The notes under the pieces were generated by a model. It made no database searches. It saw only the letters and a list, made by a program, of their open reading frames with translations, and was not told the DNA's origin. From NCBI GenBank assembly GCA_038087015.1, contig JASBNA010000007.1, positions 1,240,001-1,304,000 of the forward strand: 64,000 nt of DNA, read 5' to 3'. Origin of the DNA: Cerrena zonata. Its lineage: Eukaryota; Basidiomycota; Agaricomycetes; Polyporales; Cerrenaceae. Made by a program: the position numbers and the translations under genes. The stretch's first letter is position 1. Each line of letters begins with the position of its first letter. Positions 9,691 to 21,600 of the stretch are shown here, piece by piece.

Positions 9691-11778
9691 ATGGGAACGC
9701 AATTCCTTGACTTGCCTATTGAAATCACCTTACAGATCCTTCTCTCACTCGATATACATGACCTGTTAACATTTGCTTCTCTCAACCGCTTTCTTCACGC
9801 CCTAACGACGTCCGACATTCGTATTCGACACCGATTGGAATGTTTCGCAGCCAACGTCGTTGACAATCCAAACCTCCAACGCCCCGCACATGAGCGTGTT
9901 GCTCTTCTTAAGCGCAGGGAGGATGCTTGGAGAACTTTAACTATCCAGCGTAGGATCTCAGTTCCCATCGAACATAATTCGACCGGGATATACGATCTTA
10001 CTGGTGGCGTTTACTTCGTTGGAGAACGCCTCAACAGTGGTCATTTCAGCGCTCTCACAAGGAAGTTGCGGTGGATCCGTCTTCCCTCCGCTAAAGATGA
10101 TGTCGATGCCGAAATCCAGTGGAACACAATTGACGTCGATAAACCGATCTCAGACTTGGGTCTGGCGTTGGATGAGCATGATTTGGTCGCAGTTGCTTAC
10201 TTGTACGCATGCAGTCCGTTAACCTTTTCTCTGAGTATTATCTGATGTGTGTATAGCCAAATTTATCATGTTCAGGGAGACACCATGACTACCAGCCTGT
10301 CCTTGCACGTCCGATTGATTCAGCTTTCAACAGGGCGCGAACACCCACTTGCTTCACAACCCACCCTATTCGTTTATGGATACAGTATCATCGTAGCGCC
10401 TCCGGCTCTATCCATCGAAATTGTAGGAGATAAACTCGTGCTTTTATTGTCATTCCCTTTCGCACCTCGGACGATAGATGAGCAGGTAAGGTTGTTCGTC
10501 TGGAATTGGAAGACTGGGAAACTTCACTATGTCGGTATTTTCTTCAATGCTCTCATGCTAAAGAGTGTCTGAAATGATTCTCATAACCAGAAAATGTCGG
10601 CACCAAGAGTGACATACCAATCTTTCTTCTTCCTTACCCCAGACACAATCGTGATTCCCAACCTGGTCGATCCCGCACTCGAAATATTCGATATATCCTT
10701 CACCGGTGAACCTGGGGAAGATGTCAATGCACCGCGATGTATTCGCTCTTTACTTCTTCCGCCACTCGCTGACAATGCATCTCTTATTCGCCTCGCTTGT
10801 CGAGGTGAACCTAACCCCATGAGCTTCGAGTCAGTCTCAAATTTCCATGAGCCGTTCTTGCATGTAGCCGAGAATGCGCTTGTTGTATTTAACATCATTA
10901 TCGAGAACACATCGCGCGGTCGATTCGGACGTATAATCAACCTCACTCTCATTGTACATCGTGACGCTATTGCCGAATGGATACAGGGGAAGACGAGTAT
11001 GTCTACAATTCGTAGTTGACACTTTCTCATCGCTGACAACTTCATCTTGTCAGACTCCAAACGAGTACCATACGATAAATGGGGACCTTCCATATCGCGT
11101 TGGTTCGTGGCTGACGATTCATCCACCCGATGGATCACGACAACATGCGGTCAACGATTCGTCTCAATTCCGCGACAAGATGGAGGTAGAATCATTCTCC
11201 GCGACTTCAACAAGTTTGCAGTCAGGAAAATCCTAGCACTCGCGCCAGAAGAGGCGACTTCACCAAAAGCCCTTAAGATTATATTTGAGAGACTACTTGC
11301 AAGAGAATATGCCGCCCTAGCCATGGCACAAAATAATGAAGATGGTGAAGTCCCAAACGAAGACGATGAAGATGAAGACTTGGCAGCCTTTGGGTTTGGC
11401 GACCGGAGAAATGAGAACTCCATTACTCTTAGCAGCGGTTCCCCATCGCCTCTCATTTTGGGAACGAATGTTCACTTGGAAAGTGGAAAGATTGTGCGAG
11501 TGGTGACGAGGTCTTCTATTTTATTTATGGTTTCTGGTGCGTTCCATCAAGATGTCCAATCCTCGCTTCCGTACGTGGAGACCGTCAGCTCGGAAAGCTT
11601 CGATTATTCGGCGGTGTTAATGGATGAAAAGCGAATCATAGGTCTCAAGGTGAGTCTTTCATTCTGTATTCCTTCACCTTTCACAAGTATGGTCACGCTA
11701 ATGATGGTGTTCATATTTAATCAGCTCGATGAGAACGAAGAAAGAACTGTGGCTATTGATATATTGAATTTTGACTGA
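9691..11778 (+). CDS. F-box protein
   Basis: This encodes a substrate-receptor-type F-box protein, expected to bind Skp1 in an SCF ubiquitin ligase. Five exons give 613 residues: 9691-10202, 10257-10530, 10591-10996, 11054-11649 and 11725-11778. The F-box is at about residues 4-48 (FLDLPIEITLQILLSLDIHD, then LLTFASLNRFLHAL). The remainder resembles the long C-terminal regions of agaricomycete F-box proteins, with beta-propeller-like strands such as RLFVWNWKTG and TIVIPNLVDPALEIFDI; the substrate is unknown. An acidic patch (about EDGEVPNEDDEDEDLAAF) lies in exon 4. Two donors are unusual: exon 1 is best ended before GTACGC, and exon 2 before GTCGGT, the only choice that keeps the conserved downstream frame. 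The last exon adds only 17 residues. Confidence 0.85.
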
Positions 11779-11916
11779 AGATATATCATGGAATTTGGGT
11801 GTTGTGTAATATGTCGAATTATATGTGATGTTCTCCTTCTGAATTTCTAATTTCTAAAGCCAAATAGGTTGTAAAGCGGAGCAGCTGTCAATATTCTGTG
11901 CGGGATTTAACACATT

Positions 11917-12009
11917 GCCCGCCTAGCTCAATCGGATAGAGCGTCAGACTCTTATCTGCCGTGGCGGGATGATATCTGAAGGCTGCGAGTTCGACCCTCG
12001 CGGTGGGCT
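11917..12009 (+). tRNA. tRNA-Lys(CTT) with a 19-nt intron
   Basis: A full cloverleaf can be drawn. The acceptor stem GCCCGCC pairs with GGTGGGC, with one G-T pair. The D arm is GCTC...GAGC. The anticodon stem is TCAGA/TCTGA with loop CTCTTAA once the intron is removed, and the T arm is GCGAG-TTCGACC-CTCGC. The anticodon CTT is at 11951-11953. A 19-base intron at 11955-11973 sits one base 3' of the anticodon, the canonical nuclear position. The mature length is about 74 bases. Internal A and B box sequences are intact, and a T-run follows at about 12015, consistent with polymerase III termination. Confidence 0.95.
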
Positions 12010-12013
12010 ATAA

Positions 12014-12019
12014 GTTTTT
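12014..12019 (+). terminator. Polymerase III T-run after tRNA-Lys
   Basis: A short run of T (GTTTTTCC) begins a few bases after the tRNA 3' end, as expected for RNA polymerase III termination. Confidence 0.5.
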
Positions 12020-12120
12020 CCTTGTACATATGCCTTCTCTGTAACTTAGTTTGGCGTTGGCTCAAGGAGAAGAGTGTGTTTATTTAGAATATTTACTACT
12101 CGATAAAACTAGTGGAACTG

Positions 12121-14213
12121 TCACGACTCGGGAGGGCCAGGACCAAGCTTCAGAATGACCCTTGGCAACTTCTTCGTGCCCCCCAATTCGGGGGACAGAG
12201 TTTCTGATGTAGCATCTGACAAGACGTTGTCCGACGTCTCTCCCAAAGATTCGTCCGTTACAAGAAGAGTCTTTTTCCCTGTCTTTGGCAACTTCCCCGA
12301 AGTGGATCTGTTCTGTCGTTCTCTGAGTGACCTGGAGGATGGTGGAAGAACTGGCTTCTGAGGTGGAGGTGAGCAGTCGATAGCCGCTAGGATATCTAAT
12401 GTGCGTTGAAGCCAGGGTTCTGGGGGAGTGGTGGAGAGTGAGGGTCGGCCACCTCGTCGTTTCTTTGTTGCTTGCTCCAGCTATGTGCATCGTAAATCAG
12501 CGATTTTGAGTCCTTAGTAGGAGATTGAAATAATGTAAACTGACCGCTTCTAGCTTTTCTATATTCCACCAGTCCTCTACGTCTTTCATCTCCTTCTCAC
12601 CCAGAGTAAGACCGCACAAGTGAGCCATAGCACCACTTATTAGCGCACGATCACTGTAACCCCCTTCCAACACGCTAACCAATCGTCCTTTCGAGACACG
12701 ATCGGCGAATTCACTAGCATCGCGAGCAAATTGAAAGTAGAAAGATGCAGGTACCCGGCGGTCATGACGTTGCATGGATTGATGCTCATGTTCGTTAGCA
12801 TCGAAGCCGGCACTAAAATGGAAGATATTGTCAGTCCACACTAGCTTAATGTGCGTAGATTAAAACGCATGCCTGATAAACACCAAAACGTCATCTCCGG
12901 CACCTCCAGTTTCTTGAATGAAATTCTCCGCCTTCTGGAGAAGTTTAGAGTACCGGGGTTTATACAACTTTTCCCAGAATTCTTCGTTTGATTTGTATGT
13001 TTGCAGGTGAATGTTCTCGATGTATTGACCATGCGGACCATGCAAAGAGACTGAGGCGGCCTGTACTAACTCGGGTTTCCCATCCTATTCCCGGACAAAT
13101 AACGTGTCGGTGTTCTGACAGGTTTCGGCAGGATCTATAGTACACTTACTTCACATGGATAAGAAAGGACGTCGTGGATGCTGCCGTAGAATATTTGTGG
13201 ACCAGGCTTTGCTGATTGAGACCCTTGTTCAACTTCGAGGGTTTCACGATATGTCTCTTCGTTTATTTGCCATGCTATCGATTGGGTACCATTTCCTATA
13301 GGGAATGTATTAAGTCGTACTCTCTTTATAACAAGCCATTCATACCGTGGTGAAGGTCGATATCAAAGATGACAACACGTTTGATTCCATGTTTTATATG
13401 GGCTAATGATTCGAAATTAGCCTAAAATTGTATGAGGGGAGTTATGTAAATCTATGTATCCCTACCATGCGCAGCAGCTACAGCGACGTTGTTCACGAAG
13501 CAGAACCCCGATGGGGTATCCTATATGCAAGTATATATCAAGTCATTTCATGAACTTGAACATAAATACCTCTCCACAGTGATGTCCAGGTGGCCTAATG
13601 GCGACGAAAGCACGCTTGCTGTCTTTATCGCTCAAGACACTGTCCACGGCTTCACACGTCGTACCCAGTGCACCTTGAATAGCGTCTATAGATTCCGGAC
13701 ATACTGTAGGAGTATTTGAGTCTATCGCTCCGGATATAAGAAGAATAGACTTTTACGATATAGATCGCCTTGTGATAGATTCTGCGGTATTTCGGTACTA
13801 TCTTGTGCGATTCTATCTCGGCTCTCTTTCGACCACTTGATCAGATTTTCGAGATATACATCTCCATCAATATCTCCATGAACAAACTTGACTGCCTGGT
13901 TGTCTAAGAGTTGAGCTTTGGCGGTGCTCTTTATCAACTTGACAGGAAGTTGAGGCGAGGTTCCTGACGGAGTGAGTTTGAGGTTATTTAGTGCAGCTGT
14001 GAGTTCATCTGCAGCATCAGGCGAGACAGTGTTTTCTTCCGAGAACACCGTTTCCAACCTAGCTATTGCTGCTGAGAGACCCACATTCACCGCGCGAAGA
14101 CGTTCTGGTCGCTCCACAATGTTGGAAACATCCTTTGAGCGAATGAACCTATGTTGAAGACAAGCTTCTTGCAAGAAAACAGATGTTTCTGACTTTCCCA
14201 TCGTTACAGACAT
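12121..14213 (-). CDS. Histone deacetylase, Hos3-like
   Basis: This is a zinc-dependent lysine deacetylase of the arginase/deacetylase fold. Eight exons on the minus strand give 562 residues: 14213-13757, 13703-13570, 13520-13466, 13402-13346, 13295-13150, 13084-12873, 12812-12545 and 12480-12121. Catalytic motifs are intact: IRPPGHHCGE with the His-His pair at 193-194, FDIDLHHGNGTQ with zinc ligands D231 and H233, SAGFDA with zinc ligand D358, and LEGGY with transition-state Tyr406. DLYLCPESIDAIQGALGT and the long DANEHEHQSMQRHDRRVP insert point to fungal Hos3 rather than Rpd3 or Hda1. The C-terminal 120 residues are basic and Ser/Pro-rich and probably disordered. The intron before SAGFDA uses a GC donor (AG|GCATGC). 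The acceptor of the fourth exon is the second of two nearby AGs; the first would introduce a stop. The gene diverges from the RING gene at 14661. Confidence 0.93.
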
Positions 14214-14660
14214 TAATAAAGCCTCGGAAGTCTGAAAGGGCCTGTGATTGTTAGTAGAGGTCTCAGTTTGATCTAAGTTTACTTGGACGCGATTTGAGGC
14301 AGTTGCTAATTAGACACGACGCGTTGAGTCACGTGTAGATTACGTCAGCTAGCACCACAAACAAAGGCAGCTCAGGCTTGTCCCAGAGAACAATATGGAT
14401 GGCCTGTACCTATGATTGTAAGCCTAGGGCCCTGTTGCAACCTTCTGTTTTCCTGTTGTTGTGATGAGTACTATTGGCAGGTCAACTCAACAATAATCAA
14501 TTGTCTGAACTCGCGGCGCGCTAGCCCACGGGCGGTTAATTACCATATGCATGTAAGTATTAGTACAATGTCAGACTCTTACATTAAAACAGCCAACTTC
14601 CTCTGAGCTCAGATATCTTCTTTGTCTCACTTATACTCCCTCGAGCATCCTATCTAAACT
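14214..14660. promoter_or_regulatory. Divergent promoter region, deacetylase and RING gene
   Basis: A 447-base spacer separates the deacetylase start (minus) from the RING gene start (plus), so both promoters must lie here. It contains a TCACGTG-type core (GAGTCACGTGTAGATTACGTCA at about 14325-14346), which includes a CACGTG E-box and a nearby TTACGTCA site resembling a CRE/ATF half. These are sequence matches only. Confidence 0.45.
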
Positions 14661-16502
14661 ATGGATAATCTCAGTCTTTTGGAACAGATCCATGCTCGAA
14701 GACGCAACCGTGCAACGAGGCCGAATCGTGCAGATGACGGAGCGGAAAGCGATGGCAGCATGCCATCTCTCCAAACTGTTTCCGACAGTTCTGAAGCAGA
14801 AAACTTTGCCTCGGATGGAGAATCTGATGAAGAATCTGATGACGATGACCTTCCGCCACTTGCTTCTGTTAACGATACCGCTCCACCAAGGCGCAATATG
14901 CCATCTCTCCCCGTACAAGACCAAGAGGAGTCCGATTCGGAATATGAAGGATTAGAATCAAGACCTTTCACTCCATTCCCTCCCATATATACTACTCCCC
15001 TGCCCAGAGGTGACACAAGAGCGGCGCATGTATGTATCTTTATCATTCTTTATTATTTTATCGGTTTATCGGAGTATTTCTAGGGTCTCCCGAATAGCAT
15101 GCGGCCACAACACATGTCGCGTCGCGTCCTTGAGATAATTGAGAGTGTGCGGCGATTAAACCCAACCACAGAACAGTTACCTCTCCCATCGCATACCCAC
15201 AACCAGCCGGACCCTGTACGAGCGGAGATTATCATGGCGGCATTGGAAGTCATCCCCAATAATTTAATAACCCGATATGAGAAGCTTAGAGGTGGTGTCT
15301 CCCATGAATTTGAAGGTTGTCCCATCTGCCAGGAAGATTTTGTGACTGAAGGCGAAACCGGGGAGCTGGACGAAACCGTTGCATACCTTGCAGAGCTTCC
15401 GAATAACCAATATCGCCCCCAAGCTATCCTAGCATTCCCATGTCCCGGAATGCACCTATACCATGACAGCTGTATATCACCATGGCTTTCACGTAAAACA
15501 ACATGTCCATCATGTCGATTCGATATCGATCCAAAATCGCTGACGCTAAGTTGTGTGCGCATACTACGCCCTAAAAAGTGGGAACCTCCGAAGAACGCGG
15601 GTTTTCTTCTCTGGCTGCGGCGTGCGGAGGCTAAGCAAGGGGGGGCCCAAAGGAAGCCCTCTCTTGCAGATCATCCACCTTTAGGTACGAGACATGACCC
15701 GTTCTCCTGAATACCATCATATTAACTACTCTCATTAGCCCGATATGGCGATTCGTTGGCCGCCTCAGTCGAATACGATGATCGGGATGCCTTTGACGAA
15801 GACGACGACGCGTGGACAACTGATGACGAAGATGATCCTCCGGTACTAAATCCAATGTTGGATGAGGGCATGTGGGATTTAATGGGGGGTCTTGCTCTTG
15901 GTGACCGTGCTGAGCTCCGTATGGCAAATTTACCTGACTCAATGGAGTTGCTCCGGGCGTTCTTTCCTGACCATTTAGATGGACAAGATGTTGACGAGAA
16001 TGAAGTTCCGTCTTCTGACGACGAAGCTCCACCCCCTCTTATTCCTGTTCCGTCGTCAAATTCCAACTCTCGACCACAAGTACCCTCACTGACACCTCCC
16101 ATGGTTATCCCCGCAATCTTTCCTGCGCCAGATGAAGACCACGATGACATGCCAGGACTCACATCCCCCATATCCAATAACTCTATATATGAGGCACCAG
16201 AACGCCGCGTCTCACGGAACGATGTAGAATCCGACGAGGAGGAATACGAAGACTCTGAAGAGGATCTTCCTCCCCTTGCTTCAAGTAATAATGTACCGCC
16301 TTGGCGTCGTTTCCCTCGTCCCCATCACCCCTCCGACACCGATGACTTTGTAGGAGCAGGGGCGATGGCAACTCTGTTTGATATGTTTGGGTCCAGATTT
16401 GTACCTCAGAATCAGAATCAAGGTTACAGCATGGGTGGTGGCCCTGCTCGAACTGCTGAAGAGGACGATTCCGATTCTGATGATCTTCCACCTTTGGATT
16501 AA
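14661..16502 (+). CDS. RING-H2 zinc finger protein with acidic DLPPL repeats
   Basis: Three exons (14661-15029, 15084-15684, 15739-16502) give 577 residues. The RING-H2 ligands are C202-x2-C205, C243-x3-H247-x2-H250-x2-C253 and C264-x2-C267, followed by RFDIDPKSL. Probable E3 ubiquitin ligase activity is inferred from that alone. Outside the RING the protein is acidic and low in complexity. The motif [DE]DLPPL appears three times: near residue 67 (SDDDDLPPLAS), near the end (SEEDLPPLASS) and as the last residues (SDSDDLPPLD). MPSL occurs twice near the N-terminus in a similar acidic setting. Such repeats could be short docking motifs. The region after the RING (about 280-330) is basic (RPKKWEPPKNAGFLLWLRR). 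It shares the end-of-RING sequence with the larger RING protein at 5608. The substrate is unknown. Confidence 0.85.
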
Positions 16503-16988
16503 TGGTGGTGGTCCTGACCCTTTCCACTTATTCGCCTATATCATGGATCCCTACACTCATTCGCATTGCTATCCCTGTCCTAGAGCTCTCCAATTGCTAA
16601 CTACGTATTAAACCTTTTAATTCCTTTCTCGTATCGACTATTTTCATCCTCTGGCACGGTTGAATGAAAGGAAGTAAAATATATTCTTAGGGTTTCGTTG
16701 CATATCTCCGTCATAACATAACATATTGTACTTATATCCAAGCACATAAACTCAACCATTTACTTATCTTTGCCTGTGGAACATCGCATGATAAGTTACA
16801 ATGCAACGGACCAACCATAATGAGCGCGATTACCAGACTTGCCAAATTGAGCCACGCACCATTTTTCGTATGATGACTTGGACTTACTCTGATCATAGTG
16901 ACTTCAAGTTCATCCTCCTACATTTGCTCTCGGGCTGCACTCCTTACCTTGCATTGAATTATTAACATATTCATAATAATAAATTACC
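16503..16988. other. Intergenic between RING gene and SEN54
   Basis: AT-rich and without gene-like frames. It should contain the 3' UTR of the RING gene and the SEN54 promoter. Confidence 0.4.
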
Positions 16989-18640
16989 ATGGATGATGAT
17001 CTGGAACGTCCATCAGTGAGTACCCAACCGACGAATGATTCAGAAACACGCGAGGATGAGGATCTTTCGTCTGGAGACGAGGATGAAGGTTTGGATTGGA
17101 CAAAACTCCCGTAGGTTCTGAACTATTTACCTTTGCTCTATACTACTCACATACTGCATATATAGGGGAGTTGCCCGCCCAGTCATACCAAAACGAGGAG
17201 AAAAAGATTATGAACCAATCGTTCAGGGTGGTTCTGGATATCAGCAGCATGTACTTGGTCGTGCACGGACGGCTATGTTTGATGCTTTGAGGGTTCCACG
17301 TACTATCTCAAGGTCTGTTTCAACTTATAACAATTCCACGCTGATACACTCAATACACATTGTGACTCGTTACTAGCAAAGGTGTTAGCTATGGTATTTG
17401 GTACCCAGACATTGCCAGAGTGCATGTTACGACCGCTCGTGGTACTCACTTCGCAAGCATGGGCCACTCAGTTGCAAGGGAAGATGCCTCGATAAAAAAG
17501 ACCCTCAAGCGATTGGAACTACTCCCTGAGGAAGCCTTGTATCTCGTTGAACGGGGGTCCCTGTTTTGTTGGAAGACCATCAAGCCTCCTACGTTGGATG
17601 TGTCAGGTCTCGACGGAGTAGAGGGCTCGCCTATGATGGTCCAACAAGTTTCTGCAGAAATGATTGGAAAAGAAGACCTATCATCGGAAAAGTATCAGGT
17701 TTGCAATTTATCAACCTGAAGTGTCATATGGCCTGACAACTTACAAAAGTATTCTAGGTATATGCCTACTTGCGTCGTCTTGGTTACGTTGTGACTCGTA
17801 CCAATCCCCCGACACCCGCTTACCCTCGGGCAGCACCCTTTGAAATTAATGCTCGGGTTCAATCGCTAGCGGAACGAATACGTTCGACATTTCTGTCGTT
17901 TCCCAAAAGCTCTTCGGTATACTGATGAGGAGTCTTGACTGGTGGAGGCCGTTGAGACATAGTCACTGGCTTCATCACAATCTGGACTATTGTATGCAAA
18001 ATTTCACTCTAAATTTGGCCTTCCTCATGGAAACTTCACATAGCATCGGTCTTCAAATCATTGCGAGTCATACCCTCCGGCCATAGTACCCCTCTGAACG
18101 AGAAGAAAATTCTTACTCAGCCTCCTTCACCCTACGAGATATTTTTCAATGTCTACAAACCTGCAACACCCTTTAAAAAGACTGCGCCGCCAGCCCCCGA
18201 TTTTTCTATCGTAGTCGTGAAGTATGTAACTTTCTCAACTGAGATGTGCTCCATTTGTTGATAAAATTAACAGCGCCAGAACGACACCGATACCAACATT
18301 ATCGGAACTTACACAACTCTTCGGAATTCTTCCTGAACTCCCGCCTCCAGTCCCTCGGCGTAGACTTGCCTTCGCCCAACAAAAGGAGCAAAAGACCAAT
18401 GTTACAATCCAAAATAACCCGTCGCCTTCAATCGCCTCATCAGAACTCTCATTGCTACAGCGTCTCATATATTTTATATATCCCGCAAGATCGCCCATAG
18501 CACAGGTCCCCAGACCGCCTAACCCTTTCGCGTTGCTGAAAGCGGGGAAGAAGCTTGTTATAATAGCTGCTGTCGATGCCGGAATTATCAGCTTCTTCGG
18601 TTTCCGTCAAGGAGCGTTTGAAGAGTTTCCAATGACTTGA
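16989..18640 (+). CDS. SEN54: tRNA-splicing endonuclease subunit Sen54
   Basis: This is a structural subunit of the nuclear tRNA intron endonuclease. Exons are 16989-17110, 17166-17312, 17377-17698, 17758-17991, 18044-18221 and 18274-18640. The N-terminal domain is clear (YGIWYPDIARVHVTTARGTH, then FASMGHSV and LLPEEALYLVERGSL), followed by VYAYLRRLGYVVTR. The C-terminal part has YEIFFNVYKP, FKKTAPPAPDFSIVVVN and VIIAAVDAGIISFFGF. The catalytic triad is not expected in this subunit. The summed exons are one base short of a multiple of three. After LSFPK the frame must shift by -1 to reach KLFGILMRSLDWWRPL. Either one A is missing in the AAAA run at 17905-17908 (456-residue product), or a 53-base intron with a weak GTTCAA donor (17857-17909) removes the break. 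I favour a missing base because both flanks read as coding. An early acidic N-terminus precedes the domain. Confidence 0.85.
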
Positions 18641-21600
18641 CGGACTTCCGACCGTTCCAGGAATACCGTCGAGACCCCAGACAGAACGTCAGCCTTCATG
18701 TTCAGGCGTGTTTCTCGCATGGTGACACATTCTATGCATTGTCTTCAATGTCTTCCCCCTCTCGATAAAATGAACGCTGTGCATTCGCGTGCACCCATGC
18801 AGGTTTTCCTGCGGGAGCCCACCATATTGATAGCCTCCCAAGAGGGGTCAGGATTCTCCCCAAAGACCGCTCTCAATATCGCCTTCGTGGACACAATGTT
18901 CATTCGAACAGCGACTCGTCTATGACTATGAGTATAATTGACAGTATCATGTTGTTTCGGTACATGCTAACTATACTCAACGGGTTTGTATGTTGATCTA
19001 GTAAATACTCTAAATCAAACTGTTGTGTTTCAAAGAGGAACATTAATCATACTTCCGTCTTGTCGCGGGCCATGCATCATGCGTGATTGACGTCCGTTCA
19101 AAAACACGGACATCTCCTCAGCGCTCACAATACCAACGGCGGTATTCTCAGTATACGGGAGCTATTCCCTTCCACATGCAAGCATTACAAACAAGGTACG
19201 CCTCTATTTCATTCATGATACGCCCAGTACGACCTCGGGTGGGGCGGTCAACCTTACATCCCAATAATGATCCCATGACACTGAGTCCGATGCCAGCCAC
19301 GGCCATTGAGCGACAAAACACGATTGGTTAACCACCTCATTCGATATTCAGTATATTATACGGGCGTATAGCGCAGGCGGAATGTAGCTGTCCGTTTTGG
19401 TTATCTCCAACTGAGTCAGGAAGACTACTTTTAGAGAAGTTAGAGTTATACCCGATCCGATGGTTTCTGTACCTTTTCATTGGTCTGAATGTAACGATCA
19501 GGGTTGGGGTACCGGAGATGAAACACTAGTTACTTGATGTGGTTCGTACAGTGGGTGGACCATAGACTTCAGTGGACTAGTGAATACCTCGGACTCCGGC
19601 ATATCACTATTGACAGTTTTCTTTGCTAGGAACCAAAAGGTATCACCGCCGATGACATATGCATTCTGACATGTAGAGTTGTCAATAAGCTGACAGATCA
19701 TTCTCTGTACACTTTCGCAACATCTTGCAAGGGACATCATCGATCGTGGCGTCGCTGCAACCGAATTTCAGCGTTGAACTCAATACGGAGAACCAACGGG
19801 AGTGAAGGTCTAGGTGTCGAAAAGACGGAAGCAAACAGTAAAAGACTCGTTGGCCGAAAGTAGCCGGAGCGATTTGCAGTGTTGGTAATGACCATACATG
19901 CTTGCGCACCTGAGCAGGTCCTGGAATACTGTATAGACCAGTGCCACGGAACTAGGAGCATTCCGAATCAATACCTTGTATAGGACCACAAAGATCGATC
20001 CACAACGGACTAATTACGGAGAGGGTCATTAACCCACTTGACAGTAGTAGATGCCGTTTATACAGTGTGGGGCAGTAAGATATGAACGGAGATTAATTGT
20101 GGAGGTTGAGTCCATTCAACCGTAGCCTACTCTCGGTCTGCGTGCATGGGTCATCACCGCACGACCAGAGTCGCATGAATGACGTACCGTAACGTTCGTC
20201 CTGTATGGTCCATGTTTGTTCCTTCGAATGGCCCCGGGTTGCCAAAGTCACCAAAATTACGAGCTTCCATTACAGCTTCAAGAAAGTGACAGCGATCCAC
20301 GGGCGGAAATATCTCAGATGGAAGATCTGCCGAAGCAATTGAGAGCACTCTGATACTTCGCGTGAGGATTCAGGGGGAAATGTTTTAGAGTGACGTCGTA
20401 GTTCTGTCCACAAATAACGAGTTGCTACTGCGCCAGCAGAAAGATCTTGAGCCGAGATATCCTAATCACAAAAGAACGGACACCCACGTCATACTTCATG
20501 ACAAAAAGTTCAAATACTTGGGTATTTGCTAAGCGAGGAAGGATCACAGGATCCATAGACGACCACAGTATGACTGGTGCCTGTGTCTGTGAAGACTTGA
20601 AAAAAGACAGGTTCCAGAACACACATGTTGTCAATGTATAGAACTGTTTGTGATCGTAGTCACAAGGCAGGTCTAAGCATCATATACAAAATATGATGTT
20701 GAGGACCACGTCAACAGTTTACCCTCAAGACACCAAAGTTTTGAAAAAAGGAGGATTACATTTGGGCCGGCCCAGGTTAGGTCCAAGCGGTGGTGAGTTT
20801 CATTCATCAAAAACTTGACATCCCGCGCTCTGTTATCTTCAAATATGTTGGAAATTCGGTGTAGATGCTGGGCAGTACTAGGAGGTGTAAACGGTTTAGG
20901 CTCATCCTCGAGGAAAGATGGCCAGAGTAAACCGAAGAAGGTAAGCTGAGCCAGGGCCCGGGCTCACAATAGAACTATCGACGACCAAAGAATGAGTTTC
21001 GAGGGTCCTGATGACTTTTGTTCGCGACTGGTCGAGACTGGTCCTATCTTTAGTCTGAACATCATGCGAGACAAAACAACATTCCAAAAGATGATATTTG
21101 ACTGTCACCAGTAGTGGACCAGCAGGGGTGCCTTGGACCGAGAGCTTCGACGCGAGCGTCCCGCGAAGCGAGGAATGGAAAACAAAACGAACACCTTTGA
21201 ACTTGATGGGGCCTAGAACCGTCAATACAAACATGTGCCTCCAGAGAGTCGGCAGATATCCTCGACATACCGGCAGAGCCGCGAGGATACATTATGCTGG
21301 CAGGGGTAAAATAGTAATGTAGGATCCGCGGACATTTTTGACAGCAGAAACCACCTCGCTGCAGCCTGGATCTTGAGTGGCGGCTCGCTACTCCACCTCG
21401 AGGACGTCGCCATCTTCATCATATGACCCTGTCTATAGGTCATTGCCTAGGTAGATGACTGCAACTGAAGAGTACAATACAGTTGGAGATTAAATGGAAC
21501 ATACAACAATATGAGTCTTCTGCTCATGATGATGGTCCTCTGACCCTCGTGGAGCCCTTCGAGCACTCCTCGAGGCCCTGCCGAATCAGATCAAGGCTCG

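Noticed and set aside
18745..18903. 52-residue minus-strand frame after SEN54
   Set aside because: It reads somewhat like protein, but is short and has no splice partners or family match.
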